DNA from: Sedimenticola selenatireducens
GTDB lineage: Bacteria > Pseudomonadota > Gammaproteobacteria > Chromatiales > Chromatiaceae
Assembly: GCF_007625115.1 (NCBI RefSeq)
Contig: NZ_VMNH01000004.1
Location: 1 to 64,000, forward strand
Length of the DNA stretch: 64,000 nucleotides
Direction of reading: 5' to 3'
This document shows positions 50,186 to 60,772 of the stretch, one piece after another. Both the position numbers and the translations under genes were made by a program. The notes beneath the pieces were generated by a model. The model searched no databases and was not told where the DNA came from. It saw only the letters and a list, made by a program, of their open reading frames with translations. The number at the start of each line of letters is the position of its first letter. Position 1 is the stretch's first letter.

Positions 50186-52825
50186 ATGGTTTCAACAATC
50201 CTGCTCGAACCTGAAAAACTAAATACTTCTCTAAAAAACAGCGAAAATCCTCTAAAAGTTTTTCGTGATGCATTAAAAGAGGCCAATCTGGCGCTGAAAA
50301 CACGCTTTGAGAAGGGTGATCCTATCACTGCGCTGGTGCCGCTCCGTGCCCAGATGATCGACAACCTGCTGAAACAGGCCTGGATGCATAAGATGCCCGA
50401 GGATGCGGCAGCAGCCTTGATTGCCGTCGGTGGATATGGTCGGATGGAGCTTCATCCCGGTTCTGATATTGACTTGATGATCCTACTGGATGACACAGAC
50501 CCAGAGCGCCACTCTGATTCTTTAGCTGAACTGTTGACATTCTTTTGGGATATTGGATTAGAGGTTGGGCACAGTGTTCGCACCATCGCTGAGTGCATCA
50601 CTGAAGCCGAGCGGGATATTACAGTCGCCACCAACATCATGGAGTCTAGGCTTCTCATCGGTCAGGCATCCCTTTTTACTCAAATGCAGGCCGCCACAGG
50701 ACCAGAAAAGATTTGGCCAAGCGACCGCTTCTTCACCGCCAAGTGGGAAGAGCAGACACAACGCTACCTACGCTACGAGGAGGCCATCTCCAATCTCGAA
50801 CCCAATATAAAAGAGAGTCCTGGTGGTTTACGAGACATCCAAATGGTTGGATGGGTAGTCAAACGTCACTACGGCGCCAAGACTATGCATGACCTTGTCG
50901 TCCATGGTTTTCTAACGGAAGAAGAGTACCTGGATCTAATGGATGGTCAGGATTATCTCTGGCGTATCCGTTTTGCCCTGCACCTCCTTACTGGACGCAG
51001 GGAAGACCGTATCCTTTTCGATTATCAACGCACACTGGCGGCCCAGTTTGGGTTTGAAGATGACGATCAGGAGTTAGGAGTGGAAAAATTCATGCAGCAG
51101 TACTACCGTACAGCGCTGCGCCTCAGAAGAATGAATGAGATGCTGTTGCAGCTCTTTCAAGAGGTAATCCTACTCAAATGTCATCTGGATGAACCTAAAC
51201 CGATCAACCGTCGCTTTCAATCCAGAAGCGGTTTTCTGGAGGTTGTGCATAAAGATATATTCACCCAATACCCGCTCGCACTATTAGAGCTTTTCCTGAT
51301 TATGGAGCAGCATCAGGAACTTAATGGGGTAAGGGCCAGCACCATTCGACTGATTCGTAGTCACCGACATCTTATCGACGACAATTTCCGTCAGGACATT
51401 CGGGCCAGAAGCCTGTTTATGGAGATACTGCGTCAGCCCGTTGGCATTACCCACGAATTGAGGCGGATGAACCGGTACGGCATCCTGGCTCGATACATCC
51501 CGGCCTTCGCACATATTGTTGGGCGCATGCAGTATGATCTGTTTCATGTATTTACCGTCGACAAACATACGCTGTTTGTCGTGCGAAATCTGCGCAGATT
51601 AACCGTGCCTGAGCACCGAGGTGAATTTCCGCTGTGCAGCGACATCATGGAAAAGCTCCCCAAGCCTGAACTCCTCTATATTGCAGCCATCTTTCACGAT
51701 ATAGCCAAAGGCAGAGGCGGTGATCACTCTGAACTGGGCGCCAAAGAAGCCTGGGACTTTTGCAAACTGCATGGCCTAAGCGACTATGACAGTCGATTGG
51801 TATCCTGGTTGGTAGAAAAGCACCTACTGATGTCCATTACCGCCCAAAGAAAAGACACCAGCGATCCAGATGTCATCAATGACTTTGCCCAATCAGTCAA
51901 AAACCCGGTCCACCTTGATTACCTTTACCTACTCACTATGGCCGATATCCGGGCGACCGATCCAAAAAAATGGAACAGCTGGAAAAACTCGCTCCTGCGG
52001 GAACTCTATATAACCACCAAACAAGCGCTGTTGCGTGGATTACAAAACCCTCAAGAGAGAGAAGAGATTGTTCAAAACAAACAAGCTGGCGCACTCCATC
52101 TCCTCAGGGCTGAAGGCAATGATCCTGACAGTGCACTCGCACACTGGGCCACGCTCAGTCTTGACTATTTTCTCTACCACACCTGGGAAGAGATCGCTTG
52201 GCAGACCCGCATGGTACTCGCCAGCACACCGGATCAACTACCCCTGGTGCAATTACGCAAATCAAGCACCCGTGGCGGCACAGAAATATTCCTCTATGGG
52301 CCTGATCGAGATGATCTGTTTGCCATCACTACCAGCCAACTGGATCAGTTGGGATTAAACATTGTGAGCGCTCGTATTGAAACGGCTAACACAGGCCTGA
52401 CCCTCAATAGTTTTCTCGTACTGGAGCAGGATGGTGGCCCCGTTGAAGAGGCAGGGAGACGGGAAGAAATTTGTGACCTGTTGAGAGAAGCGCTGCTTAA
52501 CCCTGAATCAACCAACCTCGTCGTATCACGCAGAGTACCGAGAAGACTAAAACACTTCTCGACACCTACGCGCATCGATTTTGTACAAGATTACGGCAAT
52601 CAACGAACCATCATGAAGCTGATGACAGATGACCGACCAGGCCTACTCTCTGAAGTCGGACACGCCTTCGCCAAGTGCAAAATCAAGTTGATTAATGCAA
52701 AAATTGCGACAATTGGTGCCGAAGCAGAGGACACCTTCTTTATCACTGACCGGAATAATAAACCTCTGGGCAGTCGAGAACAGTTTGAAAGTCTGGAAAA
52801 AGAGATACAGGAACGGCTCAGCTAG
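50186..52825 (+). CDS. glnD: PII uridylyltransferase / uridylyl-removing enzyme
   Basis: Senses glutamine and modifies PII, controlling nitrogen metabolism. 879 residues. Nucleotidyltransferase domain with GGYGRMELHPGSDIDL (82-97), a GlnD-specific helical part, an HD domain (IFHDIAKGRGGDHSELG, about 500-516) for deuridylylation, and two C-terminal ACT domains (about 690-765 and 805-879, second with LMTDDRPGLLSEVGHAF). Next to map, as usual. Confidence 0.97.
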   Translation: MVSTILLEPEKLNTSLKNSENPLKVFRDALKEANLALKTRFEKGDPITALVPLRAQMIDNLLKQAWMHKMPEDAAAALIAVGGYGRMELHPGSDIDLMILLDDTDPERHSDSLAELLTFFWDIGLEVGHSVRTIAECITEAERDITVATNIMESRLLIGQASLFTQMQAATGPEKIWPSDRFFTAKWEEQTQRYLRYEEAISNLEPNIKESPGGLRDIQMVGWVVKRHYGAKTMHDLVVHGFLTEEEYLDLMDGQDYLWRIRFALHLLTGRREDRILFDYQRTLAAQFGFEDDDQELGVEKFMQQYYRTALRLRRMNEMLLQLFQEVILLKCHLDEPKPINRRFQSRSGFLEVVHKDIFTQYPLALLELFLIMEQHQELNGVRASTIRLIRSHRHLIDDNFRQDIRARSLFMEILRQPVGITHELRRMNRYGILARYIPAFAHIVGRMQYDLFHVFTVDKHTLFVVRNLRRLTVPEHRGEFPLCSDIMEKLPKPELLYIAAIFHDIAKGRGGDHSELGAKEAWDFCKLHGLSDYDSRLVSWLVEKHLLMSITAQRKDTSDPDVINDFAQSVKNPVHLDYLYLLTMADIRATDPKKWNSWKNSLLRELYITTKQALLRGLQNPQEREEIVQNKQAGALHLLRAEGNDPDSALAHWATLSLDYFLYHTWEEIAWQTRMVLASTPDQLPLVQLRKSSTRGGTEIFLYGPDRDDLFAITTSQLDQLGLNIVSARIETANTGLTLNSFLVLEQDGGPVEEAGRREEICDLLREALLNPESTNLVVSRRVPRRLKHFSTPTRIDFVQDYGNQRTIMKLMTDDRPGLLSEVGHAFAKCKIKLINAKIATIGAEAEDTFFITDRNNKPLGSREQFESLEKEIQERLS

Positions 52826-52837
52826 GGGTAATAACTC

Positions 52838-54244
52838 TTAATCGGTCCGACCATAACGATCCTCAAAGCGGACAATATCATCTTCACCAAGGTAGCTACC
52901 CGTCTGTACCTCTACCATCTCAAGCGGAATCACACCAGGATTCTCCAGACTATGTGTGGTACCGATGGGTATGTAGGTCGATTGATTCTCAGAAAGCATC
53001 AACAGCTCTTCACCACGCGTAACACTGGCAGTACCTTTAACCACAATCCAATGTTCAGCACGATGGTGGTGCATTTGCAGCGAGAGCTTTGCACCCGGGT
53101 TCACCACAATCCGTTTCGCCTGATGCCGCTCACCCAGATCAATCGAATCATAATAACCCCAAGGCCGATACACTTTCCGATGTGTTTCATATTCACATCG
53201 CCCAGCCGCCTTGAGTAGATCGACAATCTGTTTTACCTCTTGCACACGGGAACGCGGGGAAACCATTACGGCATCATCTGTTTCGACCACAACCATATCC
53301 GAGAGCCCGACTACCGCAACCAATTTATTCTCGGAATGCAGGTATGAATTACCCGTATCCACTGCGAGCACATCTCCCTTTATGGCGTTTCCATTGACAT
53401 CTTTTCCCGCCACATCCCAAAGCGCTGACCAAGAACCCACATCATTCCAACCAGCATCAAGCGGCACTACGACAGCCCGGTCGGTCTTCTCCATCACGGC
53501 ATAATCAATTGAATCTGCAGGGCATGCTGCAAAAGCCTCCTTCCCTAGCCGGGTAAAATCAGGTGAAACAAGAGCATTCTGATGTGCCTTTTGACAGGCG
53601 GCCAAAATGGCAGGATTGTGTCGCCCCAACTCTTCGAGATAACGTGATGCCCTGAAGACAAACATCCCGCTGTTCCAGTAATATTCCCCTGAATCAATAT
53701 AAGCGGTCGCGGTACTCAGATCAGGCTTCTCCACAAACGCCGTCACGCTATAGGATTCCCCAGCAGCATCTGCATCACCCCGCTGAATATAGCCATATCC
53801 GGTTTCTGGACCCGTAGGGACGATACCGAATGTCACCAATGCCCCAGAATCAGCAAGCTGCACCGCTTTTAAGATAGACGACTGAAAACTGGCGACATCT
53901 GAGATCACATGATCCGCCGCCAGCACCAAGAGTAAAGCATCAGGAGAGTGTGCAGATAAGGCCGCCATAGCAACTGCCGGTGCTGTATTGCGACCTACAG
54001 GTTCTAACAATATAGATTGAGGTATAACACCCAGCTCACGAAGCTGTTCAGCCACCATAAAGCGGTGATCTTCGTTACACACCACAATCGGATTATCAAT
54101 ATCGCCAAGCCCATCAAGACGTAACAATGTCTCCTGGAGCATGGTATTTTCAGTCACCAAGGGAAGAAACTGTTTAGGATAATGACTGCGTGACAAAGGC
54201 CACAACCTTGTGCCTGAACCACCCGATAAAATGACTGGTATCAT
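52838..54244 (-). CDS. Mannose-1-phosphate guanylyltransferase / mannose-6-phosphate isomerase
   Basis: Bifunctional enzyme of the AlgA/CpsB/ManC type that makes GDP-mannose for surface polysaccharides. 468 residues. The N-terminal domain has GGSGTRLWPLSR and FVEKPD (pyrophosphorylase); the C-terminal cupin has MHHHRAEHWIVVKGTASV (type II isomerase, metal-binding histidines). It stands alone, convergent with glnD by 12 bases; no polysaccharide cluster is adjacent. Confidence 0.94.
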   Translation of the reverse strand: MIPVILSGGSGTRLWPLSRSHYPKQFLPLVTENTMLQETLLRLDGLGDIDNPIVVCNEDHRFMVAEQLRELGVIPQSILLEPVGRNTAPAVAMAALSAHSPDALLLVLAADHVISDVASFQSSILKAVQLADSGALVTFGIVPTGPETGYGYIQRGDADAAGESYSVTAFVEKPDLSTATAYIDSGEYYWNSGMFVFRASRYLEELGRHNPAILAACQKAHQNALVSPDFTRLGKEAFAACPADSIDYAVMEKTDRAVVVPLDAGWNDVGSWSALWDVAGKDVNGNAIKGDVLAVDTGNSYLHSENKLVAVVGLSDMVVVETDDAVMVSPRSRVQEVKQIVDLLKAAGRCEYETHRKVYRPWGYYDSIDLGERHQAKRIVVNPGAKLSLQMHHHRAEHWIVVKGTASVTRGEELLMLSENQSTYIPIGTTHSLENPGVIPLEMVEVQTGSYLGEDDIVRFEDRYGRTD

Positions 54245-54526
54245 TATTTCTCCATTATCTTCGTGTATACCTAAAACCCATACTCAGGACGCGATGCCAC
54301 TTTCTACAACATATTCACAGCCTCGCCTTGTAGCTCATCTAAAAGACTACACTAAAACATCACAAAGTCACATGAATTCCCTCAGCCAAACCTGTATGAT
54401 TGCCCAAAATATGACATCCAACTATCCCGAAATAATTTTGAAGCATGCCAGCTTATTAATAAAGGGAATATCTGTATTGGACATCAATCAAAACATTAGC
54501 TTTTTTAGTTAGAGCCTCGCAAAATT

Positions 54527-55327
54527 ATGGATAGCCTGCAGATTCTAATCCTATCAATCGTCCAGGGATTGACAGAATTTCTCCCCATTTCCAGTTCAGC
54601 ACATCTCATCCTCACCCCAATGCTATTTGGTTATACAGACCAGGGATTGGCATTTGACGTAGCGGTTCATTTAGGCTCATTGCTCGCAGTCACCACCTAT
54701 TTTAGGCATGAATTAATCCTAATGGCGGGTGATTTTTTTCGCTCATTAAAACGCGGCGCACCTCAAACCGAAAACTCCCGCATGGTCTGGATGATTATAC
54801 TGGCTACATTACCGATCATTGTGGCTGGGGAACTCTTTATCTCACTGGTTCAGCACGACTTGCGATCCACCGGCGTGATAGCGGCGACAACCATACTCTT
54901 TGGTTTGCTGCTTTTCTGGTATGACAGACAGGGTAGCCAATCCCGAGATGAATACTCCATCAGCTGGCGTGACGCCTTGACTATCGGGTTGTTTCAGGTG
55001 CTGGCGCTGATCCCGGGGACATCGCGATCTGGCATCACCATGACAGCTGGGATGATGCTTGGGCTCACAAGGGAGGCCACCTCCCGCTTTTCATTCCTGC
55101 TCTCCATTCCCACCATATTGATGTCTGGTTCAATGGTAACCCTTGATTTAGTCACCCATGCGGCACCTGTCAACTGGCTGGCAATGGGATCGGGCGCCCT
55201 GCTCTCCTTTGCTTCAGCCTATATCTGTATCCACTACTTCCTACAGCTGATCAACAAGATCAGCATGCTGCCCTTTGTAATCTATCGATTACTCTTGGGC
55301 AGTTTATTGGTCTGGCTTGCAATCTAG
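54527..55327 (+). CDS. uppP: Undecaprenyl-diphosphatase UppP/BacA
   Basis: Integral membrane phosphatase that recycles undecaprenyl diphosphate after cell-wall polymerisation; confers bacitracin tolerance when abundant. 266 residues. Signature QGLTEFLPISSSAHLIL at the N-terminus (Glu and Ser residues) and PGTSRSGITMTAGMM (about 164-178). Preceded by a 282-base gap that I find empty apart from its promoter. Confidence 0.96.
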   Translation: MDSLQILILSIVQGLTEFLPISSSAHLILTPMLFGYTDQGLAFDVAVHLGSLLAVTTYFRHELILMAGDFFRSLKRGAPQTENSRMVWMIILATLPIIVAGELFISLVQHDLRSTGVIAATTILFGLLLFWYDRQGSQSRDEYSISWRDALTIGLFQVLALIPGTSRSGITMTAGMMLGLTREATSRFSFLLSIPTILMSGSMVTLDLVTHAAPVNWLAMGSGALLSFASAYICIHYFLQLINKISMLPFVIYRLLLGSLLVWLAI

Positions 55328-55385
55328 AAGCAATTTGTACTTTAGGAATTACCGAACGGACCGCTAATAACCGGCCCATATCGGG

Positions 55386-56642
55386 TCAGCCTGGAGTATA
55401 CACATCTGCCTCGAAATTGAGCGTGGCAAACAGGTCGTCCAGGGTCTCCTCGCGACGAATCATCTCTACCGTTCCATCACTCCGAAGCAACAGCTCCTTG
55501 GGCCGGGCCTTGCCATTGTAATTGAACCCCATAGCGTGACCATGAGCGCCGGTATCATGAATACAGAGTATGTCGCCATCCGCTACCTTAGGTAATGAAC
55601 GCTGAATCGCAAATTTGTCATTGTTTTCACAAAGCGAACCCGCCACATCCACGACTTCCGCTTCACCCGACTTGCCCAAGACGGTGATGTGATGATAAGC
55701 CCCATACATGCCTGGACGCATTAAGGCAGACATACAGGCATCGACACCCACATAGGTACGGTAGATCTCCTTTCGATTAATCGCTTGTGTCACCAATACA
55801 CCATGTGGTCCCGTCATATAACGTCCACTCTCCACATACATGCTCGGCGCATAGCCATGCTGCTGCCTGAATGCATCAAACAGTTCGGTGATCTCGTTGG
55901 CCATCGACGTAATATCCAGAGGCCGCTCTTCTGGACGGTAGGGAATGCCTAAACCTCCGCCGATATTGATAAACTCGAACTGTATACCCAGTTCACCCGA
56001 TATCCACACCACGGTTTCCAACAACATCTTGGCTGTCTCAACCATATAGCGGTAATTCAGCTCATTCGAAGCCAGCATGGTATGCAGGCCAAACCGCTTG
56101 GCTCCACGTGCCTGTGCCTTTCGATAGGCCTCCAAGAGTTGATCATGGGACACGCCATACTTTGCCTCTACCGGAGTTCCAATGATGCTGTTTCCGGTTC
56201 GCCGTTCACCTGGATTGTAACGAAAACAGATCAACTCCGGCATTTCTGGAACCTTGTCCACCAGAGAGATATCATCCAGATTGAGGACACATCCACCTTC
56301 AGCCGCCGCCGCAGAGAAATCGGTCTGACTCGTGTTATTGGAGGTGAACATGATCTCATCACCACGCGCACCGGTTTCCCGGCTCAACTGCAGCTCAGCA
56401 ACAGAACTGCAATCAAAGCCAAAATCCATTGATTTCATGATCTCGAGAATCTTCGGATTTGGAAGTGCCTTAACCGCGTAATACTCCTTGAACCCGGCAA
56501 CACCAGAAAACGCCTGCTTTAGACCTTCACCTGTTTCTCGAATACCCTTCTCATCATAGATATGAAACGGCGTACCGTAATGCGCTACGATCTGCTTAAG
56601 TATGGGGTTGAGACGTTGTTCAAAATCACTCGATATGGGCAT
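55386..56642 (-). CDS. lysA: Diaminopimelate decarboxylase-like
   Basis: PLP fold-III decarboxylase that would give L-lysine from meso-DAP. The PLP lysine is Lys58 in YYAVKALPNP, with the HTMLASNEL and INIGGGLGIPY segments, the active-site Cys region GVDACMSALMRPGMYGAYH and the C-terminal GSLCENNDKFA. I chose ATG 56642 (GGAAAAG upstream), giving 418 residues; a TTG at 56660 would add six. It follows dapL by 85 bases, which supports the lysine/DAP assignment over other fold-III decarboxylases. Confidence 0.87.
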   Translation of the reverse strand: MPISSDFEQRLNPILKQIVAHYGTPFHIYDEKGIRETGEGLKQAFSGVAGFKEYYAVKALPNPKILEIMKSMDFGFDCSSVAELQLSRETGARGDEIMFTSNNTSQTDFSAAAAEGGCVLNLDDISLVDKVPEMPELICFRYNPGERRTGNSIIGTPVEAKYGVSHDQLLEAYRKAQARGAKRFGLHTMLASNELNYRYMVETAKMLLETVVWISGELGIQFEFINIGGGLGIPYRPEERPLDITSMANEITELFDAFRQQHGYAPSMYVESGRYMTGPHGVLVTQAINRKEIYRTYVGVDACMSALMRPGMYGAYHHITVLGKSGEAEVVDVAGSLCENNDKFAIQRSLPKVADGDILCIHDTGAHGHAMGFNYNGKARPKELLLRSDGTVEMIRREETLDDLFATLNFEADVYTPG

Positions 56643-56727
56643 GTTCTTTTCCAGTAACAATCTAGTTTTGCCGCAATCTCACAAGATCATGAGGCCGTGG
56701 CGCACATTGGTTCGGTTAAGGTTTTTT

Positions 56728-57954
56728 TCAGAGCACGTTACTGATTCGCTCCATCGCTTCTTGCACATTCTCAAAGCTATTGAATGCGCTGATGCGGATG
56801 TATCCTTCACCACACTTCCCAAAACCGGCACCCGGCGTGCAGACAACCGCCGCGCTATTCAACAGGTGATCGAAGAATTCCCAGGAGTCGCGCTTGCTGT
56901 CGATCCAGATGTAGGGTGAGTTTTCACCACCGATACATTCATATCCCAGCGCTTCCATCTTTTCACGGATATATTTTGCATTATTGAGGTAGTAAGCGAT
57001 TAGCTCTTTGATCTGCGCTTGCCCCTCATCGCTGTACACCGCCTCGGCTGCACGCTGCACCGGATAGGAGACACTGTTGAATTTAGTGGTATGCCGACGA
57101 TTCCAGAGCGTATGCACAGACACCGCCTCGCCCGCTTCGGTATAGGCCATGCACTCCTTGGGGACTACCGTATAAGCACAACGTGTACCGGTAAATCCTG
57201 CGGTCTTGGAGAAACTACGGAATTCAACCGCTACTTCACGCGCGCCTTCAATTTCATAGATAGAGCGAGGCAGGTTCTCGTCCTGAACAAAGGCCTCATA
57301 GGCCGCATCAAACAGAATCAGTGCCTTGTTTGCCTTTGCGTAATCAACCCAAGCCTTCAACTGCTCTTTCGTTGCCGTTGAGCCAGCAGGGTTATTCGGG
57401 AAACAGAGATAGATCAGATCAACCGGCTGATCAGGTAGGTTGGGAATAAATCCATTTTCTCGATTACCATCCAAATAAACAAACCCATCATAGCGACCCC
57501 GCTCGGCATTCCACTTGCCGGTGCGACCAGCCATCACATTAGTGTCTACATAAACCGGATAGACGGGATCAGGAATCGCCACCGTGATATCGGTCGAAAA
57601 AATCTCCTGGAAATTTCCACTGTCACATTTTGCACCGTCGCTTACGAACACCTCATCCGCTTCGACATGCGCGCCTCTGGCTTGAAAATCATGCTTGGCA
57701 ATCGCCTCACGCAAGAAATCATAACCTTGCTCAGGACCATATCCCCGGAAGGTACTGTCACTGGCCATTTCATCGACCGCAGCATGGAAAGCCTTAACAC
57801 AGGCCTCTGGCAGCGCACGGGTAACATCGCCAATGCCCAGTTTGATCAGCTTTTTATCTGTATTAGATTGCTGAAAGGCATTCACGCGCTTGGCAATGTT
57901 CGAGAAGAGGTATGAAGCCTGTAGCTTCTGGTAGTTTTCATTAATCTTGATCAT
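56728..57954 (-). CDS. dapL: LL-diaminopimelate aminotransferase
   Basis: PLP aminotransferase that converts tetrahydrodipicolinate directly to LL-DAP with glutamate, bypassing DapD, DapC and DapE. 408 residues from ATG 57954, which has GAGGT seven bases upstream; a GTG at 57963 is the alternative. PLP lysine is Lys250 in [12 protein letters not shown]. Other DapL features are [30 protein letters not shown] and [10 protein letters not shown]. Adjacent to lysA in the same orientation. Confidence 0.93.
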   Translation of the reverse strand: MIKINENYQKLQASYLFSNIAKRVNAFQQSNTDKKLIKLGIGDVTRALPEACVKAFHAAVDEMASDSTFRGYGPEQGYDFLREAIAKHDFQARGAHVEADEVFVSDGAKCDSGNFQEIFSTDITVAIPDPVYPVYVDTNVMAGRTGKWNAERGRYDGFVYLDGNRENGFIPNLPDQPVDLIYLCFPNNPAGSTATKEQLKAWVDYAKANKALILFDAAYEAFVQDENLPRSIYEIEGAREVAVEFRSFSKTAGFTGTRCAYTVVPKECMAYTEAGEAVSVHTLWNRRHTTKFNSVSYPVQRAAEAVYSDEGQAQIKELIAYYLNNAKYIREKMEALGYECIGGENSPYIWIDSKRDSWEFFDHLLNSAAVVCTPGAGFGKCGEGYIRISAFNSFENVQEAMERISNVL

Positions 57955-58257
57955 TCTTGACACCTCAGAGTGCTGCGCATAACGCTTTAGGAATTCATTT
58001 CGTAATCAGAGGGTAAAACCTCAACGTCAGGAGAGCACTATTCATCCCTCACAAACCGAGTAGCCCAATTACAGAGATAGAAAGCCGCGTAGTATAGGAT
58101 ATACCGGGCTGCCAGACCATATTCAGGTGTACTAAGACTTGCACATATCGATGCGCAGAAGGCTGAGAGTCCGTGCAAACAATCTCAGAAAATTAACAAT
58201 GCAGATAAATCCTGAAGTACATAAAATCAGAGAATCGCAGATTAGGTACCCCAAACA

Positions 58258-59055
58258 TTATAGCGACTCAGTTTTCACCAAATCTTTGTAGGCATGCCAA
58301 CTGGCATGCCCCACCAAGGGCATGAAAATGATCAACCCTAAAAAGAAGGTGAACATTCCAATCCCAACGAACATCACGATAAGTGCAGCCCACAACAAAA
58401 GAGGTTTCGGATTATTCAAGACACAGCGTGTACTAATGGCTATTGCACTCATCGTATCGAGGTTACGATCGATGATCATGGGCACAGATACCACGCTGAT
58501 GCTAAAAACAGCCAGCGCAACAACACTGCCCACCAATATTCCAGCCCCCATGAATGCGGGGCTATCACCTGAGAAAAAAAGGACATTCAGTGCATTCTCA
58601 AAATCAGGCGTGATGCCAAAAAAGAAGAGGGCAAAAACCACATTGGAAAGTAGCATCCAGATAAGAAAGCCCATCATTAAAACCAAACCCATCACCAACA
58701 AATTGAAGGGTGTGCGTCGCCAAACAAAAAAGGTTTGCAGAAATTGAGGCGTTTCTCGATTACCCAGTAAGCGACTGGTTTCATAGAGCCCCATAGCTAA
58801 CAAAGGTGATATAAGAAAAAAACCGGCCATCAGAGCGGGAATAAAAAAGAACATGCCCATTGCAAGCAATAACCCCGACAAAAGAAAGCTGCTGATTACA
58901 AATAACAGACCATACGTGAGACTGATCGTGGATGCCTTCTTGATATCTTGCCAACCCGCAGCAATCCATCGCCAAGGGTGATCCAGCGTAATCTGGTTAA
59001 TTAATGGACTTGAGTCGGGCAATCCCTCTACTGTGCCTATACTGTTATTCATCAT
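58258..59055 (-). CDS. DUF2189 integral membrane protein
   Basis: A 265-residue protein with about six membrane helices, ending in a conserved HASWHAYKDLV motif that marks the DUF2189 family. Function is unknown. These genes are often near cytochrome oxidase or respiratory clusters, and here it is divergent from coxB with a 579-base gap, which suggests but does not prove a respiratory link. Confidence 0.85.
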   Translation of the reverse strand: MMNNSIGTVEGLPDSSPLINQITLDHPWRWIAAGWQDIKKASTISLTYGLLFVISSFLLSGLLLAMGMFFFIPALMAGFFLISPLLAMGLYETSRLLGNRETPQFLQTFFVWRRTPFNLLVMGLVLMMGFLIWMLLSNVVFALFFFGITPDFENALNVLFFSGDSPAFMGAGILVGSVVALAVFSISVVSVPMIIDRNLDTMSAIAISTRCVLNNPKPLLLWAALIVMFVGIGMFTFFLGLIIFMPLVGHASWHAYKDLVKTESL

Positions 59056-59634
59056 GATATCTACATCCTGCTGAGAAACCTGTTGTTAGGCTATGTGACT
59101 CGACACTTTATATAAGCAGCTTCAAAGTAATGTTCAAGCCCAAGAAATTCATGGTAATAGCCCTAAGCGGTCTTGAAGTTTTACGCTAACACATGGACAT
59201 CTGTATGCGCTGCTCTGATATTGCCTTTTACAGATATTGGTCCATACTGACTTTAAATACTGACTCTCGGAGATAAGGCTACCCAACAGACACAGGCAGT
59301 CTGTGCAAGCCATTAGGTAGTGATGGTCTGGCGATCTTTCCCTGAAACTTGTGGGGTTGCTAATAAACTGTCCAGACAGGATACTTGATACAGTTAATTA
59401 AAATAATATCAGGCAGTCGTTATGACCTGATAGATTGGTTTATAGAAACCATCCTTAACGTTAATAATGTATTTAATCTCAAGATATTTTTTACATACTC
59501 AAAACGTTGAGGCATTTCTCTTATCCAAAAAACACAGGTTTAACAATTTAATACATGTAAATCGATAATCAGGATATGCAGTTCAATATCTGACCCAGAA
59601 TCATTCATGAAGTGGCAACAGGGGAAGAGAACGT
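59056..59634. promoter_or_regulatory. Long divergent regulatory gap before the cox operon
   Basis: No gene is seen in either strand. It must contain the promoters of coxB and of the DUF2189 gene. The one structured element is a dyad TATCAGG (59407-59413) / CCTGATA (59426-59432), spacing 12 bases, about 205 bases before coxB. Its function is unknown. Confidence 0.45.
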
Positions 59635-60759
59635 ATGTGCAGGAGATTGACCACTATTAGCAGACGCTTTCTGCTAGTCGCAGCAATAGTAAGCTTCCAA
59701 ACCGCACATGCGGAGTATGGCATAAACTTTCCACCCCCGGCTGCGGATGTCGCACAAGAGATCTATGACATCCATATGCTGACTATGCAGATAGCCACAT
59801 TTCTTCTCCTGATTGTCTTCTCGTTTGTAATATATTCGCTCTACTTCCACCGCAAAAGCCGTGGTTATCCAGCAGATCAAAACTTCCACAACACATGGTT
59901 TGGCAACTGGTCCTGGGTGATGGTACCTGCCCTGGTTTTGGGTATTGATCTAACCATCGCCAGTAACGCAGACACCGTGCTCAAGAAAGTATGGGAAGTC
60001 CCTAAAGGCGAAAAGTTGATGGATGTAAAAGTCACCGGACATCAGTGGTGGTGGGAATTTGACTATCTGGATTACGGCATAAAAGTTGAAAGCCGTTATA
60101 TTCCAGAGGAAAAATCCGGCGATCTTTATCTCCGTGAGGTTGATAATCGATTGGTGTTGCCTACCGGTACAAAAATTCGTTTTCTGCATACTTCTGCTGA
60201 TGTATTACACGCCTTCTGGGTACCAGAGCTGGCCTTTAAGAAAGACGCCATACCCGGCTACGTCACTGAAACCTGGTCGGAGCTTAATCGCGAAGGCGTA
60301 TTCCGCGGCCAATGTGCAGAATTGTGTGGCACCTGGCATTCCCGAATGCCGCTAGTGGTTGAGTCAGTACCTCCTGAAAAATTTGACGCCTGGGTGAAGC
60401 AACAACAAGCCATCAAAGTCGCTGCCGCCGAAGAAGCAAGCTCATCAAAAGCATGGAGCAAGAATGAGTTGATAACCAAAGGCAAAGAACTCTACGAAAC
60501 CAAATGTGGTGCTTGCCATCAGGCTTCAGGCATGGGACTGCCACCTGCCTTCCCGGCCTTGAACGGCTCTGCCATTGTCAACGGTCCTGTCGCAGATCAC
60601 CTGAAGATTGTCATCAATGGCAAATCAGGCACAGCAATGCAGGCCTGGGGCAGTTTGAATGACCTGGAAATAGCGGCCATTGTGACCTATGAGCGTAATG
60701 CCTGGGATAACAAGAGCGGCGATGTCGTACAACCCACAGACGTCAAGCAGGCACGCTAA
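59635..60759 (+). CDS. coxB: Cytochrome c oxidase subunit II with fused cytochrome c domain
   Basis: Accepts electrons from cytochrome c through the CuA centre. 374 residues: signal peptide (TAHA, about residue 27), two membrane helices (to about 110), the aromatic HQWWWEFDY patch, and the CuA site Cys227-Cys231-His235-Met238 in CAELCGTWHSRM. The C-terminal 90 residues are a class I cytochrome c with haem site CGACH (291-295) and a Met ligand in GTAMQAWG. Fusion is common in proteobacterial caa3-type enzymes. First gene of the operon, GGGGAAGAG upstream. Confidence 0.97.
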   Translation: MCRRLTTISRRFLLVAAIVSFQTAHAEYGINFPPPAADVAQEIYDIHMLTMQIATFLLLIVFSFVIYSLYFHRKSRGYPADQNFHNTWFGNWSWVMVPALVLGIDLTIASNADTVLKKVWEVPKGEKLMDVKVTGHQWWWEFDYLDYGIKVESRYIPEEKSGDLYLREVDNRLVLPTGTKIRFLHTSADVLHAFWVPELAFKKDAIPGYVTETWSELNREGVFRGQCAELCGTWHSRMPLVVESVPPEKFDAWVKQQQAIKVAAAEEASSSKAWSKNELITKGKELYETKCGACHQASGMGLPPAFPALNGSAIVNGPVADHLKIVINGKSGTAMQAWGSLNDLEIAAIVTYERNAWDNKSGDVVQPTDVKQAR

Positions 60760-60772
60760 GGAGCATCAGAAT

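Noticed and set aside
54210-54512. Plus-strand frame of about 100 codons before uppP
   Set aside because: It begins inside the antisense of the guanylyltransferase, has low-complexity composition and no family features.
60689-60772. Upstream extension of ctaD into coxB
   Set aside because: The first 28 residues are out-of-frame coxB sequence; the ATG at 60773 has a good ribosome binding site.
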